Part shown: positions 52,528-61,354 of the stretch, piece by piece
How positions within the stretch are numbered: position 1 is the first letter of the stretch
How the letters are laid out: the number at the start of each line of letters is the position of its first letter
Source: Kutzneria buriramensis
Lineage (GTDB): Bacteria > Actinomycetota > Actinomycetes > Mycobacteriales > Pseudonocardiaceae
NCBI RefSeq assembly: GCF_003387475.1
Contig: NZ_QUNO01000005.1
Location: forward strand, 1 to 64,000
Reading direction: 5' to 3'
DNA length: 64,000 nucleotides
Notes under the pieces: generated by a model
Told to the model about the DNA's origin: nothing
Seen by the model: the letters and a program-made list of their open reading frames with translations, nothing else
Databases searched by the model: none
Program-made: the position numbers and the translations under genes

Positions 52528-53177
52528 CGACTCCCCGTCGTTACCACTCCCCCCGCCGCGCGCAGGACGCCGCCGACACCCGTCGGGACATCCTGCGCGC
52601 GGCGGCGGAGTTGTTCTCCACCAACGGTTACGCCCGCGTGACCGTTGCCGACATCGCGCGGGCGGCCGGCGTCGCTCAGCAGACCGTGTACTCCAGCGCC
52701 GGCAGCAAGTCCGACATCCTCCGCGAGGTGCTGAGCGAGGCGATCGAGGAGTCCGGCGGCGAGGCGGCCGTGATCGCGGTGCGGCTCACCGCCGACCTGC
52801 CGACGGCGCTGGGCGTGCTGGCCCGGGCGACCCGGCTGGGCAACGAGCTCCAGCGACAGGCGGTCGACATCCTCTTCGCCGCGATGCCGGTGCACGAGAA
52901 CGCCGCGCAACTGTGGGACCTGGCCACCGGCAAGTACCGCGACGCGTTGCGGCAGATCGCCGAAGACCTGCGGGACAAGGGTTTCGTCGACGAGGTCGAG
53001 CGGACCGCCGATGCCCTCTGGTTCTGCTTCGGTTTCCACGCCTGGCGCGCGCTGGTCAAGGACTGCGGCTGGAGCTGGGACGACGCGGAAAACTGGCTCG
53101 CCCGACAGGCAGTCGCGATCCTAGGCCGAGGCCAGGCCGGGCCCGCCGTTGATCAGGCAGTAGCGACCCCAACCTGA
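52524..53177 (+). CDS. TetR/AcrR family transcriptional regulator
   Basis: 217 residues. The HTH at about 20-60 reads TVADIARAAGVAQQTVYSSA; the C-terminus has DALWFCFGFHAWRALVKDCG and DDAENWLARQ. Close in pattern to the TetR at 63374, with SAGSKSDIL versus SVGSKADIL after the recognition helix, so they are paralogues. Coupled to the glycosyltransferase by a 4-nt overlap. Fragments of its 3' end are repeated downstream. Confidence 0.92.
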   Translation: MTTPRRYHSPRRAQDAADTRRDILRAAAELFSTNGYARVTVADIARAAGVAQQTVYSSAGSKSDILREVLSEAIEESGGEAAVIAVRLTADLPTALGVLARATRLGNELQRQAVDILFAAMPVHENAAQLWDLATGKYRDALRQIAEDLRDKGFVDEVERTADALWFCFGFHAWRALVKDCGWSWDDAENWLARQAVAILGRGQAGPAVDQAVATPT

Positions 53178-53362
53178 CACTGTCCCGGCCTCCCCTTGAT
53201 CAGAGGCGGCAGCCGGGACAAGGCAAGACCGGTTCGCCCGGCAGGCGGCGGCGATCCGAGCCTGACGCCCGCCGCCCTCACCGCCGATTAACGACCGCGA
53301 CCCGAGCCGGGACGAGGCGAAACTGGCTCGCCCGGCAGCAGTGGCGATCTTAGGCTGAGGCC
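53082..53362 (+). repeat. decayed direct repeats of the tetR 3' end
   Basis: Bases 53082-53133, coding ENWLARQAVAIL near the end of the TetR gene, recur as a non-coding 52-bp copy at 53311-53362 with about 85 percent identity. A weaker copy lies at about 53222-53262. Flanks with TTGATCA or TTGGTCA also recur at 53150, 53186 and 53380. The 185-bp gap 53178-53362 seems to be remnants of tandem duplication; no intact gene lies in it. Confidence 0.55.
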
Positions 53363-54013
53363 GTGCCGGCCTCCACGTTGGTCAAGGGCAGCTGGATCGA
53401 TTCAGCACCTCTGCCGCTACCCTACCCGGCCGTCGACCTGCTGGTGTTCGCCGACGGCTCGATGCGGCTCGCGGGTCCCGAGGTGATCGTGCGCGCCGGC
53501 CCGCTGCCGCCCGGAGGCCTGGTCGGCCTGCGGCTACGACCCAGCGCCTGTCTGTCGCTCGGCTTGGGCGCCGACGAAGTTCCGTTGGACGGCATACCCT
53601 TCGGCCACGTCGCCCCCGGCCCACCCCGTTCGCGGCTCTCGTCGGCATTGGCCTACTTGAACCAGTTTTCGGTGCGTGACAACGACTTCGCCGTGGACTC
53701 GGCTATTCGCATGTTGCACGCCGATCCCGGTACACCGATCGGCGATCTCGCCGCGGCGGTCGGCCTGTCGGAACGGCAGCTGCGACGACGGTTCTCGGTC
53801 GCCGTCGGGTTACGCCCCAAGGCGTACGCGCGAGTGACCAGACTGCACACTGCGTTGCGTCTAGCCGCAGGCGCTGCCCGACCGTCCTGGGCGGACATCG
53901 CGCAGGAGTGCGGCTTCTACGACCAGCCGCACCTGATCGCCGAGTTCCGGACCGCCACCGGCTGTTCGCCGACGGCGCTGCATGGCCGTTTTCTCCAATC
54001 CCGCACGGCGTGA
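53363..54013 (+). CDS. AraC-like helix-turn-helix regulator
   Basis: 216 residues. The C-terminal AraC domain is clear: IGDLAAAVGLSERQLRRRFS and SWADIAQECGFYDQPHLIAE with TGCSPTALHGRF. The N-terminal sensing half resembles that of the AraC protein at 31768 but is shorter, so it may be truncated. TAGGCT (53351-53356) six bases before the GTG forms a leaderless start; note that this box is inside the duplicated tetR fragment. It overlaps the P450 gene by 32 nt. Confidence 0.85.
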   Translation: MPASTLVKGSWIDSAPLPLPYPAVDLLVFADGSMRLAGPEVIVRAGPLPPGGLVGLRLRPSACLSLGLGADEVPLDGIPFGHVAPGPPRSRLSSALAYLNQFSVRDNDFAVDSAIRMLHADPGTPIGDLAAAVGLSERQLRRRFSVAVGLRPKAYARVTRLHTALRLAAGAARPSWADIAQECGFYDQPHLIAEFRTATGCSPTALHGRFLQSRTA

Positions 54014-55058
54014 CCGCCGCCAGACTTCGAGCGTGTTCATCACCAGCCACGCCCTCGTCGACGAGGTTCTCACCACGCACGACGTGTTCTCGTCCGACGA
54101 GATCCGTTACAGCGCAAGCGAAGTGCCGCACCGTGACAACCCCGTGCTGCACAGCATGTCCGCGATGGACCCGCCTCGGCACCACGAGTTGCGGCGCATG
54201 GTCGGCCGGGCCTTCACGCCACGAACCGTGGACGACCTCACCCCGTCCATCGAGGCCTGCGCCCTGGACCTCCTCGACCGGCTGACACCCGCATCCGACT
54301 TTGTCGCCGAGTTCGCCCACCCGCTGCCGATCGCGACACTGGCGGCGCTGCTGGGTGTCTCCGACGCACGCCGGGCGGACTTCGTGCGCTGGACCGACGT
54401 GATCACGTCCTTCTTCGGACAACCCGAGGCCCGGCCGGACTTCGTCACCGCCGTCGCCGAACTGCGTGACTACCTCCTTACGGTGCCGGCCGCCGACGGC
54501 ATCATCGCCGGTCTGCGGGAGAGCGGCCTGAGCCCCGACGAGGTCGTCGACTTCGCGGCGTTGCTGCTGATCAACGGCCACGAGACGACCAAGACGCTGC
54601 TCGTGAACACCGTGCTGTGCCTGGCCGGACACCCCGCCGCGCTGGCCGAGCTGCGCACCGACGCCGGACACATATCCGGCACGATCGAGGAGGTGCTCCG
54701 GCTCCGGCCGTCCGCCGGCGGCACCGACCGCTTCACCACCCGCGCCGGCACGCTCGGCGGCCAGCCGTTCGCCGCCGGCGAGCGGGTCGTCGTCTCGATG
54801 GCCGCCGCCAACCGTGATCCGGCGGTCTTCTCGGAGCCGAACACGTTCGACATCCGCCGGTCGCCCAACCCGCACCTGTCCTTCGGCCATGGCATCCACT
54901 TCTGCCTCGGCGCGCACCTCGCCCGCCGCCAGGCCGCCGTCGCGCTGCGGACGATGCTCGACCGGCTGCCGGGTCGTTGGACCGTCGACGACGTGGTCAC
55001 GCGCGACAGTCCGGTCGGGACGGACGTGCTCTCGCTGCGGCTGACCTGGTCCCGCTGA
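53982..55058 (+). CDS. cytochrome P450 with shortened N-terminus
   Basis: 358 residues, against about 400 for bacterial P450s. Haem loop FGHGIHFCLGAHLAR with Cys308, ExxR at Glu237-Arg240 and I-helix GHETT (199-203) are intact. The first 20 residues are basic and unlike P450; the match begins at VFITSHALVDEVLTTHD, so helix A and the first beta strands are missing. The start overlaps the AraC gene by 32 nt. No ferredoxin is nearby. Activity is uncertain. Confidence 0.85.
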   Translation: MAVFSNPARRDRRQTSSVFITSHALVDEVLTTHDVFSSDEIRYSASEVPHRDNPVLHSMSAMDPPRHHELRRMVGRAFTPRTVDDLTPSIEACALDLLDRLTPASDFVAEFAHPLPIATLAALLGVSDARRADFVRWTDVITSFFGQPEARPDFVTAVAELRDYLLTVPAADGIIAGLRESGLSPDEVVDFAALLLINGHETTKTLLVNTVLCLAGHPAALAELRTDAGHISGTIEEVLRLRPSAGGTDRFTTRAGTLGGQPFAAGERVVVSMAAANRDPAVFSEPNTFDIRRSPNPHLSFGHGIHFCLGAHLARRQAAVALRTMLDRLPGRWTVDDVVTRDSPVGTDVLSLRLTWSR

Positions 55059-55074
55059 GCGGGACTCGCGGGGG
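55057..55074. repeat. solo arm of the CGCGAGTCGCGCTC repeat family
   Basis: GAGCGGGACTCGCGGGGG, identical to 21583-21600. It overlaps the last two bases of the P450 stop codon and ends 7 bp before the -10 of the next gene. Confidence 0.6.
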
Positions 55075-55093
55075 CACACCTAGGATCGGGGGC

Positions 55094-55717
55094 ATGGCCC
55101 GGTACTTCGACGTGCACCCGGCGAACCCGCAGCGGCGCTCCATCGGCCAGGTGATCGACATCCTGCGCGAGGACGGGCTGATCGCCTATCCCACGGACTC
55201 CTGCTTCGCGCTGGGCTGCCAGCTCGGCAACCGCGACGGCCTGGACCGGATCCGGTCGATCCGGCACCTCGACGACCGGCACCACTTCACCCTGGTGTGC
55301 CGCGACTTCGCGCAGCTGGGGCAGCTGGTGATCGTGGACAACGCGGTGTTCCGGGCGATCAAGGCGAGCACCCCGGGCAGCTACACGTTCATCCTGCCGG
55401 CCACCAAGGAGGTGCCGCGGCGACTGATGCACCCGAAGAAGAAGACCGTCGGCGTGCGCATCCCCGACCACGTGGTGGCCCAGACGCTGCTGGCCGAGCT
55501 CGGCGAGCCGCTGGTGTCGAGCACGCTGCTGCTGCCCGACCAGGAGGAGCCGATGACCCAGGGCTGGGAGATCAAGGAGCGGCTGGACCACGTGGTCGAC
55601 GCCGTGCTCGACTCCGGCGACTGCGGCACCGAGCCGACCACCGTGATCGACTTCTCGGACGGCGAGCCGGAGATCGTCCGCTACGGCGCCGGCGACCCCA
55701 CGCGCTTCGAAGGCTGA
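55094..55717 (+). CDS. Sua5/YciO/YrdC family protein, YciO type
   Basis: 207 residues with the YrdC domain: LREDGLIAYPTDSCFALGCQ, KASTPGSYTFILPATKEVPR and KKKTVGVRIPDHVVAQTLL. The KxR-SxN motif of true TsaC/Sua5 is altered, and the length and DEEP/QEEPMTQGWEI region fit YciO, which binds RNA or nucleotides with an unsettled role. TAGGAT (55081-55086) 7 nt before the ATG indicates a leaderless gene. Confidence 0.9.
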   Translation: MARYFDVHPANPQRRSIGQVIDILREDGLIAYPTDSCFALGCQLGNRDGLDRIRSIRHLDDRHHFTLVCRDFAQLGQLVIVDNAVFRAIKASTPGSYTFILPATKEVPRRLMHPKKKTVGVRIPDHVVAQTLLAELGEPLVSSTLLLPDQEEPMTQGWEIKERLDHVVDAVLDSGDCGTEPTTVIDFSDGEPEIVRYGAGDPTRFEG

Positions 55718-55719
55718 GA

Positions 55720-56601
55720 TCAGGCCGCCAGCCGGCTGGCGTAGACATCTCGCAGGGCTTCGCGGACCGTCACCACGCCGGGTCGGCGCTGCGCGCCGGT
55801 TCGAGCGCAGGTGAAGAGGCGCCGGTGGCCGAGTTCGACGCCGCGGGGCGGGACGTCCTGCCACACCAGGTCGGGCAGGATGCCGACGGCGTGGCCGGTC
55901 TCCACGAACCGGATGTGCGTGACGATGTCGGTCGAGTGGAACGCGACGTCCGGCTCGAAGCCCGCCTCCCGGCACAGCGTCCGCGCCCAGCGCCCGCTCT
56001 CGGTGTCGGCCGGTTCGAGGATCCAACGTTCGCCGGCGAGCTGGGCCAGCTCGGTGCGGTCGGCCAGCCGCGGCGGCAGGGCGAGGCGCATGGCGTCCAG
56101 GCCGAGTTCCACCTGGTCGATGCCGGACCGCCGGGTCAGGGGGTGGCCGAAGTACTCCTCGGCCAGCACGAGATCGCAACCGCCGGCGGTGAGCAGCGAC
56201 AGCGCCTGATCGGGCTCCAGTTGCACGGCATCGAGACGCAGATTCGGCGCGCGCAACGCCACGAGGTCCAGCAGTGGCGGCATCAGCGACAGCATGGCGG
56301 TCTGGAAGCTGGCGACCCGGACGACGCCGGTGGGCGCGGTCAGCGACGCCTCGATCTCGGCTTCGGCCTGCTCCAACCGGTTGAGCACGGCCTCGGCGTG
56401 ACCAGCCAGGATCACCGCCTGCGGGGTGAGCCGCACGCCGCGGCCGACCCGCTCCAGCAGCGGCGCGCCGGCCTCCTTCTCCAGCAGCGACAGCTGCTGT
56501 GACACCGCTGAGCTGCTGTAACCCAGCGCCGCGGCGACGGCCGCGAGCGTGCCGCGGGTGTGCAGCTCCTTGAGCAGGCGCAGCCGGTGCAGGTCGAACA
56601 C
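55720..56601 (-). CDS. LysR family transcriptional regulator
   Basis: 293 residues: N-terminal HTH (LAAVAAALGYSSSAVSQQLS, 18-37) and a periplasmic-binding-like effector domain (VVRVASFQTAMLSLMPPLL, CDLVLAEEYFGHPL). The GTG start has TACCAT (56613-56608) 6 nt upstream. It is divergent from the ammonia-lyase/M20 operon, the expected target; the effector may be the amino acid those enzymes handle. Confidence 0.93.
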   Translation of the reverse strand: MFDLHRLRLLKELHTRGTLAAVAAALGYSSSAVSQQLSLLEKEAGAPLLERVGRGVRLTPQAVILAGHAEAVLNRLEQAEAEIEASLTAPTGVVRVASFQTAMLSLMPPLLDLVALRAPNLRLDAVQLEPDQALSLLTAGGCDLVLAEEYFGHPLTRRSGIDQVELGLDAMRLALPPRLADRTELAQLAGERWILEPADTESGRWARTLCREAGFEPDVAFHSTDIVTHIRFVETGHAVGILPDLVWQDVPPRGVELGHRRLFTCARTGAQRRPGVVTVREALRDVYASRLAA

Positions 56602-56683
56602 CAGTCAATGGTAAGAAGAACTGAACGGTATGCGCCAGTAATGCGCGCTTTTCCTTCAGTGTCGCGGCCCGCAGACTGGGTCC
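56602..56683. promoter_or_regulatory. LysR/ammonia-lyase divergent promoter region
   Basis: Holds the LysR -10 on the minus strand, spaced mirror arms ACTGAA (56620-56625) and TTCAGT (56655-56660), and TGCGC direct repeats between them. A weak -10 CAGACT lies 6 nt before the ATG at 56684. LysR sites are degenerate, so the exact site is a guess. Confidence 0.4.
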
Positions 56684-57709
56684 ATGACCCTCTACCGACG
56701 CCCGGAGGCCCGGCACTGGCGGTGCGAGCCGGCGCCGGAGCAGGCCTCGGCGTTCCACCGGAAGCTGCCCGGCTACGCGCCGACCCCGCTGGTCGACGTG
56801 CCCAAGCTCGCCGTGGAACTGGGCGTCGGCCAGGTGCTGGTGAAGGACGAGTCGGCGCGGCTGGGGCTGCCGGCGTTCAAGGTGCTCGGGGCGTCCTGGG
56901 GCATTCGCCAGGCGTTGACGGGCTTCGATCCCGACGGCCCCGACACCCTCGACGGCCTGCGCGAACTGGTCGCCGGGCGGGGCATTCGGCTCGTCACGGC
57001 CACCGACGGCAACCACGGCCGGGCCGTCGCCCACTTCGGCCGGCTGATCGGGGTGTCCTCGACGGTCTTCGTGCCGTCCGCGGTCGGTGAGGTCGCCGTG
57101 GACGCGATTCGCGGTGAGGGCGCCGAGCTGGTGCGGGTCGACGGCTCCTACGACGACGCGTGCCGCGCCGCCGACGCGGCCGGCGGGATTCTGTTGCAGG
57201 ACACCGCTTGGGACGGCTACGAGCGGATCCCGGCCGCGATCGTCGACGGCTACTCGACACTGTTCCGGGAGATCACCGTGCCGGCCTCGCTGGTGGTGGT
57301 GCCCATGGGCGTCGGATCCCTTGCGCACGCGGCGGTTCGACACTACCGCAGCACTCCCGGCGCCGTGTCGCTGCTCGGGGTCGAGCCGCTCAACGCCCCG
57401 TGCGTCCTGTCCAGTTTGGACGCCGGGCGGGTGGTCAGCCTCGAGACCACCGACACGGTCATGACCGCCCTGAACTGCGGCACGCCATCCAGCACCGCGC
57501 TGCCGGCGCTGCTGGCCGGCCTCGACTCCGCCGTCGCCGTGCGGGACGAAGACACCCGTCAGGCCCTGCAAGATCTCCGGGATCTCGGCGTGAACGCCGG
57601 GCCGGCCGGCGCGGCGACGCTCGCCGGCGTCCGCGCCGCCCGATCCGAACTCGACCTTCCACCTGATGGCCGCATTGTCTTGGTGAGCACGGAGGGACGT
57701 CACTCGTGA
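56684..57709 (+). CDS. diaminopropionate ammonia-lyase family PLP enzyme
   Basis: 341 residues of the fold-type II PLP family. PLP lysine is Lys66 in GLPAFKVLGASWGI; TATDGNHGRAVAHFGRL and a glycine loop VVPMGVGSLAHAAV follow. The ESARLGLPAFKVLG context fits diaminopropionate ammonia-lyase (DpaL/YgeX) more than threonine dehydratase; it would convert 2,3-diaminopropionate to pyruvate and ammonia. It overlaps the M20 gene by 4 nt, and a similar ygeX-ygeY neighbour pair exists in E. coli. Confidence 0.82.
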   Translation: MTLYRRPEARHWRCEPAPEQASAFHRKLPGYAPTPLVDVPKLAVELGVGQVLVKDESARLGLPAFKVLGASWGIRQALTGFDPDGPDTLDGLRELVAGRGIRLVTATDGNHGRAVAHFGRLIGVSSTVFVPSAVGEVAVDAIRGEGAELVRVDGSYDDACRAADAAGGILLQDTAWDGYERIPAAIVDGYSTLFREITVPASLVVVPMGVGSLAHAAVRHYRSTPGAVSLLGVEPLNAPCVLSSLDAGRVVSLETTDTVMTALNCGTPSSTALPALLAGLDSAVAVRDEDTRQALQDLRDLGVNAGPAGAATLAGVRAARSELDLPPDGRIVLVSTEGRHS

Positions 57710-58812
57710 CCGTCGACGAGCTGCTGAAGCGCTTGGTAGAAATCGATTCCGTCAACCCGTCCCTGGTCCCCGGCGCGGCCGGCGAGCGCGAGATCGCCGA
57801 CTTCGTCGCCGCCTGGGCACTGGAGAGCGGGCTGGCTGTCGAGGTGCTGGAGGGAACGCCCGGCCGCCCCAGCGTGATCGTCCGCACGACCAACGGCGGC
57901 CCCGGCCGGCGGCTCATGCTCTGCGGACACCTGGACACCGTCGGGTTCGGGGACTCCAAAGAGTCCTATGTGGACGGTGACCGCCTGTACGGGCGCGGCG
58001 CGTACGACATGAAGGCCGGCCTCGCCGCCGCCCTCATCGCCTGCCGGGACGCGAACGTCGAGTCCCTCGCCGGCGAGGTCGTCGTCGCCTGCGTCGCCGA
58101 CGAGGAGTACGCAAGCCTCGGCGTGCAGGAGGTCCTGGCGACGCTGAGCGCCGACGCCGCCATTGTGTGCGAGCCCACCGAGTCGACCATCGCCGTGGCG
58201 CACAAGGGCTTCGTCTGGACGGAGATCGAGGTCGTCGGCAAGGCCGCGCACGGCTCCCGACCGCACCTCGGCGTGGACGCCATCATGCGCACCGGTCCCG
58301 TCCTCGTCGCGCTCGATCGGCTCAACGCCGCCCTGCGTGGGAATCAGCATCCGCGCCTCGGGCCCGGCAACCTGCACGCGTCGATCATCACCGGTGGCCG
58401 GGAGGAATCGACCGTCCCCGACCGGTGCGTGCTCACCATCGAGCGGCGAACCCTGCCCGGCGAGTCCGTCGCCGACGTCGAGCGGGACGTCGCCGAGCTG
58501 CTGGCATCCTGCCAGGCCGACGATCCGTCCCTGGTGGCGAAGTCGCGGACCACCATGTCGCGGGAGCCGTTCGAGACCGCCGACGACAGCCCCATCGTGT
58601 CGGCGCTCGCCGACGTGCTGGGTGACGCCGCCGAGATCGCCGGCGTCAGCTACTGGGCCGACTCCGCGTTCATCTCCGCCGCCGGGATCCCAACTGTCCT
58701 TTTCGGACCATCCGGCGACGGGGCCCACGCCGCGGTCGAATGGGTCAGCATCTCCGACACGGTTCGGTGCGCGGAAACGCTCACGGCGGCGGCCCTGCGG
58801 TACTGCCGCTAG
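57706..58812 (+). CDS. M20 family metallohydrolase (ArgE/DapE/YgeY type)
   Basis: 368 residues with the two-metal site: His75 and Asp77 in CGHLDTVG, Asp101 in GAYDMKAG, catalytic and bridging Glu133-Glu134 in ADEEYAS and a late His in GDGAHAAVEW. The dimerisation domain contains GKAAHGSRPHLGVD. It removes an acyl group or cleaves a dipeptide, probably producing the substrate of the coupled ammonia-lyase. Confidence 0.9.
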   Translation: MTVDELLKRLVEIDSVNPSLVPGAAGEREIADFVAAWALESGLAVEVLEGTPGRPSVIVRTTNGGPGRRLMLCGHLDTVGFGDSKESYVDGDRLYGRGAYDMKAGLAAALIACRDANVESLAGEVVVACVADEEYASLGVQEVLATLSADAAIVCEPTESTIAVAHKGFVWTEIEVVGKAAHGSRPHLGVDAIMRTGPVLVALDRLNAALRGNQHPRLGPGNLHASIITGGREESTVPDRCVLTIERRTLPGESVADVERDVAELLASCQADDPSLVAKSRTTMSREPFETADDSPIVSALADVLGDAAEIAGVSYWADSAFISAAGIPTVLFGPSGDGAHAAVEWVSISDTVRCAETLTAAALRYCR

Positions 58813-58868
58813 GAATCCGTCAACTGTGATCGCTTCTGCTCAGCGGGGCGCACGGTTAGCCTCGGCCG

Positions 58869-61349
58869 GTGAAATCGGCCGTGACCGTCGTTGTCGCAAC
58901 ATTATCCGCGCTCGGGCTCGTCACCAACGCAGCCGCAGCGTCACCCAGTGCACCGCCGCCGCGCGGACCGCACGCCGTCGTCAGCCATCTGGCCGATCCC
59001 AAGGACGGCCATGACGCCGAGGACGAGACCGAGGACCTCACCGATGCGGCGCAGCAGTACAGCGATATCCGCAACGCGCCCGGGCTCACGCCGGCCAATC
59101 CGCAGGCGTACTACGCGGGCGAGCAGCAGGGGCGGCAGCTGCCGACGCTGCCCGGCGCCTGGCAGGAGCTGACCAACAAGCCCTACCAGAGCGACGCGCT
59201 CGATTACCGCGATCCGAACTGGTCCAACTCCACCGGCGGCGCGGGCCACGTGTCCGGCCGGGTCAGCAGCATGGCCACCGACGGCAAGCGCACCGTCTAC
59301 GTCGGCGCCGCCGACGGTGGCGTGTGGCGGTCGGACGACCAGGGCGCGCACTGGCAGCCGCTCTGGGACGGCATGCCCAGCCTGGCCATCGGCGCGGTCG
59401 CGGTCGATCCGTCCGACCACAGCGTGTACGTCGGCACGGGTGAGGCGGACTTCAGCGCCGACAGCCTCGGCGGCGACGCCATCTACCGCTCCGCGGACCG
59501 CGGACGCACCTGGCAGCGGATCGGCCAGTCCTTCTTCGGCCTGCGCACCGCCCGCATCGTGCTGGACGGCGCCGGTCACGTCTACGCGGCCACCAACTCC
59601 GGCCTGCTGCGCCACGACCTGAACAACTGGTCCGCGCCGTGGACGACCGTGCTTGCCCCGGCCACCGGCACCCAGACCTCGTTCGCGACCGATGTCCGGA
59701 TCCGACCGGGCAGCAACGGATCCGTCGTCGCGGCGGTCGTCGTCAACGCCGGCGTCCGGCCCGGCGACGAGAACGCCTTCTACCTGTCGACCACCGGCGG
59801 CGGGGCGGGCACCTTCACCCGTCAGGCGAGCACCGGCGACCTGGCCGACGGCGACATCGGCCGTACCACGTTCACCTGGAACTCCACCGGGTCCACGCTC
59901 TACGCGGTGGTGCAGAACGCCAAGAACACCGGTCTGCTCAGCGGCGTCTTCCGCGCCGACTCCGGCCAGCCCGGCGGCCCGTGGACCAAGATCGCCGACA
60001 CCCCGTCGCTGGTGAAGGCCGGCGCCCAGGGCTGCGGCGGCTGCCAGGGCTGGTACGACCAGTACGTGGCCGCCGACCCGGCCGACCCGAACCACATCTA
60101 CCTCGGCCTGGAAGACATCTACGAGACGTCGGACAGCGGCGCGAGCTGGCAGGTCATCGGCCCGTACTGGAACTTCGGCCTGCCGTGCTGGAGCTCCGAC
60201 CTGAGCAAGCTCACCTGCCCGCCGACCGTGCACGCGGACCAGCACGCGGTGGCGTTCGGCAGCGATGGCACGGCGTACTTCGGCGACGACGGCGGCGTCT
60301 ACTCGCGGCCGGCGGCGCTGCGCAAGACCGTCAAGTGGAACAACCTCAACGAGGGCCTGCACACGCTCCAGTACTACTCGGTCGGCGCCGGTCGGGTGCC
60401 GGGCGGCGACGCGATCTGGGGCGGCTTGCAGGACAACGGGGTCTCGCTGCTGCTGCCGGGCGCGAAGGAGCAGGTGTCGCCGTTCGGCGGCGACGGCGGC
60501 CAGGTGATCGTCGACCCGCGCAACGGGCTCCGGGCGGTCAACGAGTACGTCCACCTGAGCACGGCCCGCACCGAGAACGGCGGCAAGTCGGACTTCACGA
60601 CTCCCAGCTACACCACGATGTCCCCGTCGTGCGACAACCCCGTCACCGGCACCGTGGCCAACCCGTGCGACCCGGGCAGCCTGTTCATCGCGCCGTACAG
60701 CGCGGACATCGCGAACACGAACCACTGGGTGGCCGGCGGCCGCTACGTGTGGGACAACCAGGGCAAGGGTTGGGACACCAACTGCGGGCCGACCGCCTGC
60801 GACTGGCAGATCGTGCACGACACCGGCGCTCAGGTGACGGCCGTCGTCGCGAAGGGCAGCACGATCTACGCGGCCTGGCAGTTCCGTGACACGACGACCG
60901 GCGTCTACCACTCCGGGATCGACACGAACTTCGGCGGCACGTGGCACCGGCTGTCGACCCCGAACCTGCCGAGCCGGTACATCACGTCCATCTCGCTGGA
61001 CCCCGCGCGGGACGGCCACCTGTACATCTCGTTCGGCGGCTACACCGACAAGTGGGTGCCGGGCGCGGGCAAGGGGCACGTGTTCGAGAGCGGCGACGGC
61101 GGCGCCAACTGGGCCGACGACACCGGCTCACTGCCCGACCTGCCGACGACGTCGCTGGTGCAGTGGAACGGCCTGCTGGCTGCGGCAACCGACGCCGGCG
61201 TCTACGTTCGGCTGGCCGGCAGCTGGTTCAAGCTCGGCACCGGCCTGCCGAACGCGTCCGGACAGCAGCTGGTGGTCGCCCCCGAGGGCACCGCGCTGCT
61301 GCTGGCCACGCACGGCCGTGGCCTGTGGAGCTACGGGATCCGCAGGTAG
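58869..61349 (+). CDS. large secreted Asp-box/BNR-repeat beta-propeller protein
   Basis: 826 residues. A signal peptide ends in NAAAA (about residue 24); an acidic stretch (DGHDAEDETEDLTD) follows. From about 125 onward at least four Asp-box motifs appear: SDDQGAHWQPLW, SADRGRTWQRIG, TSDSGASWQVIG and SGDGGANWADDT, as in sialidases, GH74 glucanases and sortilin-type propellers. Catalytic residues of those enzymes are not evident to me. TAGCCT (58857-58862) 6 nt before the GTG gives a leaderless start. It is probably an exported glycan-binding or hydrolytic protein. Confidence 0.85.
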   Translation: MKSAVTVVVATLSALGLVTNAAAASPSAPPPRGPHAVVSHLADPKDGHDAEDETEDLTDAAQQYSDIRNAPGLTPANPQAYYAGEQQGRQLPTLPGAWQELTNKPYQSDALDYRDPNWSNSTGGAGHVSGRVSSMATDGKRTVYVGAADGGVWRSDDQGAHWQPLWDGMPSLAIGAVAVDPSDHSVYVGTGEADFSADSLGGDAIYRSADRGRTWQRIGQSFFGLRTARIVLDGAGHVYAATNSGLLRHDLNNWSAPWTTVLAPATGTQTSFATDVRIRPGSNGSVVAAVVVNAGVRPGDENAFYLSTTGGGAGTFTRQASTGDLADGDIGRTTFTWNSTGSTLYAVVQNAKNTGLLSGVFRADSGQPGGPWTKIADTPSLVKAGAQGCGGCQGWYDQYVAADPADPNHIYLGLEDIYETSDSGASWQVIGPYWNFGLPCWSSDLSKLTCPPTVHADQHAVAFGSDGTAYFGDDGGVYSRPAALRKTVKWNNLNEGLHTLQYYSVGAGRVPGGDAIWGGLQDNGVSLLLPGAKEQVSPFGGDGGQVIVDPRNGLRAVNEYVHLSTARTENGGKSDFTTPSYTTMSPSCDNPVTGTVANPCDPGSLFIAPYSADIANTNHWVAGGRYVWDNQGKGWDTNCGPTACDWQIVHDTGAQVTAVVAKGSTIYAAWQFRDTTTGVYHSGIDTNFGGTWHRLSTPNLPSRYITSISLDPARDGHLYISFGGYTDKWVPGAGKGHVFESGDGGANWADDTGSLPDLPTTSLVQWNGLLAAATDAGVYVRLAGSWFKLGTGLPNASGQQLVVAPEGTALLLATHGRGLWSYGIRR

Positions 61350-61354
61350 CTCGT

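Noticed and set aside
58941-61079. 712-codon minus-strand frame opposite the Asp-box protein
   Set aside because: Val/Ala/Arg/Gly-rich shadow; the plus strand has a signal peptide and repeated Asp boxes.
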